DNA from: Kryptolebias marmoratus
Lineage: Eukaryota; Chordata; Actinopteri; Cyprinodontiformes; Rivulidae
Assembly: GCF_001649575.2 (NCBI RefSeq)
Contig: NC_051433.1
Span: forward strand, 24,351,229 to 24,415,228
Direction: 5' to 3'
Length of the DNA: 64,000 bases
Position 1 is the stretch's first letter, and every line of letters begins with the position of its first letter. Made by a program: the position numbers and the translations under genes. Below are positions 57,021 to 64,000 of this stretch, in pieces. The notes under the pieces are model-generated. The model worked only from the letters and a program-made list of their open reading frames with translations, did no database searches and was not told the DNA's origin.

Positions 57021-60000
57021 ATTAAAAAAAGAGAGTTGTAGATATTTCCCACTTGACATCCCCACAGTGATTTGCTGCTGCTCCTGAAGGCAAATTCATC
57101 CATACACTATTCACACAATACTCTGTAACACAGACAGTACATCTTATCAGCTTGGAAGTCAAAGAGCCACCTCCAGATAAGTGTGCCTCTATCTTAATAA
57201 CCTCATACAGCTTGAACGTTTTACGGTCATAACATTGTGAGAAGGTCTGTCATGAGGAGAAAAGCACCGTTAAGAGTCAAGCAGCTGTGTAAGATCCGAC
57301 GTTTCACAGCCCGCTGCTTTGTCAAGTCAAAGGAGGCTCCTGTTTGCTCAGTGAAAATGGGCCCAGGGCTGGATGTGTGTGCTGCACCAACCCGTATGAC
57401 TGTAACATATGAAATATTCCACAGTGCTTTGTTTTGTTTTTTTTCCTGCCCTGGCAGTGAGCGTTACACACGGAGACTCATGTAGTTGAGATGTAATCAT
57501 CATAAAACACGGTGGAACCAGGACAGAAACAACAACACTGTGTTTCATCATCCCAAAACCTGGTGTTCAGCACAAGAGTTAAGGCTTTTTATGCTGACAA
57601 TGTGAAGAATATTTACACGAGAGTAAAAACTTTAACAATAAGGCATCACAAAATAAGGAAAAGACCCGGTCCACAGAATCAGGTAGTAGGTGTTTCAAAA
57701 TTTAAAGAGCTGCCTGACGTTCGTTAAGACAAGCTAATTACCAAGATAATAAAGAATGAACAAATTCCAAGGTCTTTACTCTGACATTTATTCACGGCTT
57801 TATTAAAATCACATGTTGTTATTTCATTTAAAATAAGACTCAAAGTGGACGGCTTCTGGTTGGATATTTTAATAAATAAAGTGATGAAACTTTTACAGCA
57901 ATTAATGTGCAAAAACAATCTCAGAACAATGTGCAAACTACAACTTTACATTTTTATAAGATCAGCATAAGCAGTTATAACAAGGAAGACACACAAAAAA
58001 GATTAAAAATGGTTTATTGCACAATGTAATTTGATTGTTAAAGAACAGAGACAAACAACATGATTAATCAAGTTCTGAATGCAGGATGGTTGAAGTGTGC
58101 ACGTCAGTGTGGGTGGGCTTCATCTTCCATCTTCCTCCCACTTTGGCAGAGTCACCACAGCAACGATACACCCTTCTGTCTGTCACACCCTGACAGCAAC
58201 TTAATGAAAGGCAGACAGGTAAAGTGTCATTTCACTGAACTCTAACTGTTGGCGACTTAGCTTCAGTTTCACTGAATTGTAGGTGTTTGCAACCAAGTGA
58301 CCAGCGAGTCTCTGCCCACATTTTGTGTTTTGAAATTCATGGCTCGCTTTTGTGTGCTCAACTTGCTGAACTGTATTCTAAGCCATTCACATAATTTCTT
58401 TGCCCACCTCCACTCACATTGTACACAGAAAAATAGAATAAATACAAACTAAGCACTAAGAATAAAAAAAATAATGATCAAAAAGAACAAAAAACAAATC
58501 AAGCATAATGTCAAGAGTAAAGAAATTGGTGCTCTGAATGATAAAGTCTTAAACTGCTTTTTAAAGGAGTCAAAACTATAGATATAATGTAAAAGCAAAA
58601 GAAGTCTATTCCAAAGTTTCATAACCAGCTTGGCAGCCGCCCCTAAATTTATGATTTAATCTACTGGAGTACACTTTAGAAATAAAATAAACAGATTTGT
58701 ACCACTTTTTATAATGATTATTATTGATCATTGGTGTGGTTTTTAGACCTAGACATGTTTTCTGTCTGAAGACAGCTTAAGTGCAGATGTCAAAATACAG
58801 CTTTTGTGCTCCTGAAATGGGTTGGAAGCACTTGCAACAAAACTGAGATGCCTTTGCAACACCCGTGATGACTCTGGCTATTTTAAGAAAAAAAAAATGG
58901 AGTGCAAATGTTTTGAACATATTTAAAATTCAAACAAGACTGCAAACTCAAGAAACAAAACTGGCAACCATAAGATCATCACCAAAAATACATCTTACAG
59001 ATGTATGTTTCTACAGTGTTTTCACTTCCAGTTTTGAAAATAAAATATTTGGGATGGAAGATGTTAAGTGTAACCGATGTCTGCTGAAGGTTGGATGTGC
59101 ACTCTCTGCTCTCTGGGGCAATAAAGAGAAACTCATAAGTCTTATAGCAGTGAGAAACACTGAAAAAAGACACAAATACCTACATTTAGATGTATAAACT
59201 GGTTAAGATGTTTAAAAATTGTAAAAACAAGCAGCATTTGCAAAAATTTTATAAGGTTAAGGAAGCTCAGAAGTTAGTGTCAGTTGAAAACTGTGCAGAA
59301 AAGTCTCCAAAGAAATCCTTACATTAATACTGTGATTGTGTAAAAACCCATTAAAGATATTAAAATAGCAGCTCAGTCAAATAAAGGCCAATGTTTTGTG
59401 ACCCATTTAAACATTAAATAATATTTCTATTGTAAAATATGTCTGAGCTATAGAGCTTCAAAAAGGGATAGGTTTTCTAACTCATTTCACCAAAACCCCT
59501 TTTTGTTGCATATTCAAATTCAAATTCAATTCAAATTCAAAGATACTTTATTAATCCCAAAGGGAAATTAAATGTTGTTGTAGCTCATAATTCTGGTTTC
59601 GTTAAAGAGTTGTCATATATGTTGAAATTCTCTGCATTTTTTGCTAAATTTCATCTACATTCTACAATCTACTGCCGCCAAAAGTCAAAGTGCACTATCC
59701 CCGACTGAGCTGCCCATTTTGTTGTACGTTTTGCATGGGTTTTTCAAAGCTGCAGGAGAAGAAACTAGACAGAAACCTTCTCCAGCATGAGTTGGGGTGC
59801 AGGTCATGTAAGGGTTCATTAAGGCGAGGATTAAAGCTGCTCAACTCAGATTTCCTGGAGGGCAGGATGGCTAACTTGTAAGCTGATCCACTCTAAACCC
59901 CTCTGAATTAGAGGGCTCCATGTGTTACAGCGAAGAAAGAGCTGCAGCCCTTTCTCTCCTCTCTTAAACTCAATTCCTTGAGTGGGAGTACATTTTTATT

Positions 60001-60679
60001 GTGTTTGAGTTAATGCCACTCCAGCTGGCAGTAACTCCAAAATAGAAATTAAAGGTGACATGTTAAACTTCAGGGAAAAAACAAAACAAAAAACCTGCTG
60101 GATCATTTGATGGATGGTATGGATAAACAAACACTCACAGTGTCAAAACCACTGAGCCTCTGTATTCAGACATTTTCTCGAAATCAAATCCAAAAAGCAA
60201 CAGTTTTTTTCTAAAACCAACACAACCTCTCGCTATCAGAAACTTTAATATATATTCTAATGGTTGCATCTGGACTGAAGTACTGCATAGCTTTATTTAC
60301 ATTATACACTGCATACCAACTCTTTTGGAATGGGATTGTACTTTTTAATCAGCGCACGTTAGGATTGTGAGCATGCTGTCTCCATCACAAAAACACATCT
60401 AGTTTCAATCATTGCTGCACTACAGTATGTGGAGTATTTCAAGGAGAATGACGGATAAGTGGGTCCAAAGGTTCTGAAGTGTCCTATTTGTGGAAACGAT
60501 ATCTAAACACAAAATCAGTTTGACAGATTCACGAAGAAATTCTCCACTCAGAGTCTGTAGACATGTTATACTCCAAGTAAAATGGAGTTCAGAATTCAGC
60601 GAGGCTGCAACTGAAACTTTGCATATTTTGTCTCCATATTGCATCAAGTTTGAGTCACTAACTGGTCCTCCAACAGTGG
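57021..60679. other. intergenic, no gene recognised
   Basis: The ORFs here (for example 58865-59197) are K/N-rich and resemble no family. A GATACTTTATTAATCCCAAA motif near 59540-59562 is a common fish repeat fragment. An imperfect TTCAAATTCAAATTCAA run precedes it. Confidence 0.5.
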
Positions 60680-60905
60680 CAGCCTAGTGAAGCCTTTAGC
60701 TGTGGCAGCCATCTTGAATAAAGTTGATTCCAAAAGTTCAATCAGTTGTAGATGGACAATGGTTTGTTTTCTGCATGTGTCAGTAAAATTGCAGTGGTTC
60801 ATGAAATGTTTTGCTAACAGACAGTCAAACAAACACACATTCACACACACTGGCAATTACGCAATTGCCCACCTTTCATGGTGGCAAGCGATAAAAATAA
60901 CGCCC
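60680..60905 (+). repeat. dispersed repeat F, partial monomer and tail
   Basis: Landmarks: TAGCTGTGGCAGCCATCTTG, AATCAGTTGTAGATGG and TTTTGCTAACAGACAG. The tail contains CCACC-TTTCAT-GGTGG, a small hairpin, then AAGCGATAA. Confidence 0.7.
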
Positions 60906-61494
60906 CGCTAGGTCTATAACAATGCAAAAAAGGATGGCAGTAAAATCAACATGAAGCATGTTGACATCAGCAACATCTATTTCTATTAAACTCCAAACAA
61001 ACGTGTTGGAGTTAAGAGAGATTTTTTTTCCCCCAAAACTAGGATCCAGAGTGCGTCTGTTTTCAGTTAGAGGCTGTCACGATTCCTTCTGTCACATTCT
61101 TGAATCCTCCAACAGGCTGTACGATCATGAGGTTTGCCAAGCTGTACATTTCCTAAACCATTTGGCACTAGACTCTCTATTATATGTTGTCAGACACTGA
61201 GAATAATGCGCTGTTTATTCACTGCTGCCTGAATCACTCCTGAGAGAGGAGCTGCAGTTCAGGAAGGGTGCACGCTCAAGGTTTCGAACACCCTATGTGA
61301 CTAGATTTCCACCAGCCCGGATAAGGCAGGGTAACACATAGAAAGTTTAAGACAAATTGGTCCAGGACTTGAGTCACTCTTGATAAAGTGGAGACAACTG
61401 GATTGGCCTACAACCAATCAGAGCAATGAAACAAGTAGAACTGAACAATAAAACTTCATTAAAATACTCATTTACTATTTTACGATTAAAGGTT
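60906..61494. other. intergenic, nothing recognised
   Basis: No supported feature. The ORF 60958-61200 has no recognisable family. Confidence 0.5.
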
Positions 61495-62195
61495 TAACAT
61501 TCCTTGAGGGAATGCACATTGACCACTGAGTTTATAGCTATAGTCAACTTGTGCTGAAAAGGCACTATGTTAAAGTCGTTTTAGTCAAACCTGTGCAATA
61601 TTATATGGTATTGTGAGACATGTTAGTGCTCAGAGAATGTGTTGAGGACAACTCTCAGCTACTGCCACATGAAATTTTAGCTCAATATCTGAAAAATGAG
61701 TTGTGCCTCTTTTTGTGTTTGCTAATATTAAATAGCTGTGTTGACTCCAAACGTTAATCAGTTGTATATGTACACCATATGATTACTTTCTTAGAGTTTC
61801 ATCAAAATGTGTTCAATGGCTCAACAATTGTTTTGCCAACAGACAGATACAGTTGACTCCGAATGTTGAGAGCAATGTTTCAAAAACAGATATCACGTGA
61901 TCAGTTACTGTTTCGAAGTGAAGTTGTGAATCACTCTCCTCTACTATATCACCAAAATTTAGCTCAAATTGGCAGAGTTAGAGCTATTTTTGTATTTGAT
62001 AAGGTTGCTTAGCTGGGGTGGCCATCTTGAATGTGGGTAATTCCAAAAGCTAATTAGTTGTAGAAGTTTATCCAACGCTTACCTTCCAAGAGTTTAATTT
62101 AAATCCGCCCACTGGTTCATCAGATACTTTGTTACCACTACAGAAAATCAAACACACCAACAGTCAAAGGCAAAAACATTATCGCCCTTTTGGGT
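61495..62195 (+). repeat. dispersed repeat G, head, two monomers and tail
   Basis: Begins with the head CCTTGAGGGAATGCACATTG, then two monomers (CTCAGCTACTGCCACATGAA near 61650 and AGTTAGAGCTATTTTTGT near 61976), and ends with CAAAAACATTATCGCCC. It is the best example besides copy A of the complete head-monomers-tail order. Confidence 0.7.
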
Positions 62196-63309
62196 GAAAA
62201 CTGATTCAAAAGTGCCCTTTCCATCAATGGAAAGGATATTTGTTGTGCATCTGTTCACTTGTGTATCAAATTTTCTTCTGACTGGGACAACACAAGCAAG
62301 ACCAGGTGGAAATATTTGAACACGAAGGGAACCAGACATAGTCTGCCAGCTCCAACGCCACATGAGCTCTCACACTGGTGTGGCTTCCAGGTTATGTATT
62401 TCATCTATCGACAAAACCCAACCAAACTAGCCATTTCCACCCACCTCTGATCTTTCCCAGCTAAGCAGATATTCATATGCTGTGAATAAGTGCACAGTGA
62501 AATTAAGTCAAACTATGCTGAATGTCACCCATCCGGTGAGGATAAATGTGTTGACAAAAAAGATTGGCTCATCAGTTTAATGACAGTTGCTGTGTTGTTT
62601 TTGGTGATTTTATGGCGGTGGTGTTCAGGAGCTCAGTCTCCACAGCGGGTTGTCCCACAGAAACACAGAATGGATTAAATGAGAGTACTTTGTAGTCAGC
62701 TCAATGAAGAAAGTGACATTATCTCATATTTGTGGGCTCTTGAAGAAGGTCATGTTGTCTCCTGATAAGATTCATAACAGAACAAGCAGTGTGTCCTGAT
62801 GTAAACCCCTGGGGTGGGGAGCAGTATGTAAGTGTGTGTGCATAGTCTATTGATACACTTCTGAATCCACGTGTGAGCCTGTCAGATGTGTGAAAGTTGG
62901 ATTCTACAGAATCAACCGCAGGCATAAATGTTGTGTTGGTGGGTGGGCACCTAATTGATTTCTTTGTTGGAAAGATTAGAGCACATTAGTGTTATTCGCT
63001 GAGTGTTTGGATGTATTAAAGAACATACACTTTTAGTCTGACTGCATTAGCTGCACTCCCATCACCCTGTGCCTCTGTTTGCTTAGATCAGATAACAGTC
63101 AAGCTGCAAACAGATGCATTACCAAAAGATATACATATCTCTAGTCTTTGATCTTATGGTAATGTTAACTTTATGTAAAGATGTGATGTTAAGTAAAAAC
63201 AGATTTTTGTACCCCCTACGCAAACCTTGATATTTGTTTGCCGTTGAACATATTTCCTGTCCTTTGAGATTATTAAAATGATACATTTAAACTTCAGTTT
63301 ACTAACATA
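62196..63309. other. intergenic, nothing recognised
   Basis: No supported gene. Short ORFs on both strands lack known motifs. Confidence 0.5.
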
Positions 63310-63530
63310 TCTTTTTAGTCCTATCAACCCTCTGCATGTCCTCCTTCACTACACCCGTGAAGCTTCTCTGTGGTCTTCCTCTTTTCCTTTTTGCTGGCAG
63401 CTCCATATTTAACATCCTTTGTCCAAAACTGGAAAATCTACTATCCCTCCAATACACCTTTATGTCAGTTTGTCCCTTTTCCAAATCGTACCTTTGCAGT
63501 TTTAATCAACTTGTTCCCAGATCCAGACTG
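63310..63530 (-). mobile_element. RTE-type LINE C-terminal fragment
   Basis: The minus strand reads MLNMELPAKRKRGRPQRSF and TGVVKEDMQRVDRT, matching the KRKRGRPK-R-DVVKEDM signature of the C-terminus of RTE/BovB-like elements. It is a different family from the LINE at 38.6-41.2 kb. The upstream part of the ORF is not recognisable. Confidence 0.6.
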
Positions 63531-64000
63531 TTTTGAAAGGAAGCCGTATGCCACAAGTCACTTTGTACCCACACACTGTACCTACTTGGGCCTGCTTTGT
63601 ACTCTCTTTGGTCCATTTCATACCTGCCTTGTTATGCTTCATATTAACCTTGGCAGTCACCTCACCACTGATGATTTAATCTAATACAATAGACCTTTGA
63701 AAGGAAGATAAGCAGATTTGGACGAGTTGTATTATTATCAGTGGTGTGATTAGACCTGAGCATGAAAGACTGTAGCCCCAGATGTTTTTGTTGGAATAGT
63801 CACAGATTTCAAGAGAGAAAAAAAATAAAAAATAAAAATGCAGTTCTGTTCATTGCATTAGGCTCCTAAAATACTGTGGTGTTTATACCAGAACCACTAC
63901 CACGGAATATTAATTACAGGGAGAACATAGAGGTATATGCTTCACATCCTTCTCATGTTTGCAAGAAATATCATTACTATTAAGAGGAGGAAATAACCCC
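63531..64000. other. end of window, nothing recognised
   Basis: The sequence after the LINE fragment is AT-rich; no gene or repeat is supported. Confidence 0.5.

Noticed and set aside
58865..59197. 110-codon plus-strand ORF
   Set aside because: AT-rich, no recognisable domain, no splice context; expected by chance in this composition.
1..64000. Bacterial-type systems (defence islands, CRISPR, operons)
   Set aside because: The sequence is clearly vertebrate; no direct-repeat/spacer array or compact gene cluster is present.

Overview
This window looks like genomic DNA from a teleost fish, probably a percomorph. The grounds are one spliced vertebrate gene with short GT-AG introns, many (CA)n and (AT)n microsatellites, and debris from element families typical of fish: L2 LINEs with a TGAT-type tail, RTE/Rex-like LINEs with a GATG-type tail, Tc1, hAT, Tigger/pogo, Ty3/gypsy and tRNA-derived SINEs. 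There are no bacterial features, operons or CRISPR arrays.

The only protein-coding gene I can support is rybp (RING1 and YY1 binding protein) on the minus strand, in five coding exons between 35315 and 17570. All splice sites can be read directly, all four introns are phase 2, and the product is 268 residues. It has an N-terminal NZF zinc finger, a charged middle that is longer than I recall for mammalian RYBP, and the C-terminal RING1-binding segment. The promoter side (about 35.3-35.5 kb) is CpG-rich with CCAAT, GC and E-box motifs. The 3' UTR probably runs to about 14.6 kb and contains a 20-N assembly gap inside a poly-G run. Intron 2 (15.9 kb) holds a Tigger remnant, an L2 copy, a SINE head, two possible hAT/Harbinger-type elements and microsatellites.

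Downstream of rybp, 2871-10297 is a nested transposon: a Tc1-like element split by a 2.4 kb hAT-like element, by a 5'-truncated L2, and by a Ty3/gypsy element whose 5' LTR carries a 555 bp hAT-type MITE. Several target-site duplications (TSDs) can be read, so the insertion order can be worked out. Between this cluster and the rybp 3' end lies an ETS motif followed by a convincing 3' splice site (about 10.79-11.09 kb), which may mark an unrecognised plus-strand transcript.

Upstream of rybp (35.5-64 kb) I recognise no intact gene. This part contains LINE fragments of one RTE/Rex-like family, a deleted gypsy-type LTR element with a 21-bp tandem array (39449-40719), a solo LTR with a perfect 5-bp TSD (56371-56803), two L2/SINE stretches, a decayed coiled-coil ORF (about 53.56-54.51 kb), and at least seven copies, in both orientations, of a dispersed repeat built on a monomer of about 305 bp. 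I found no clear new biological system. The most informative items are the nested insertion record, the dispersed 305-bp-unit repeat, the LTR element with a missing 3' end, and the orphan splice site at 10.98 kb.
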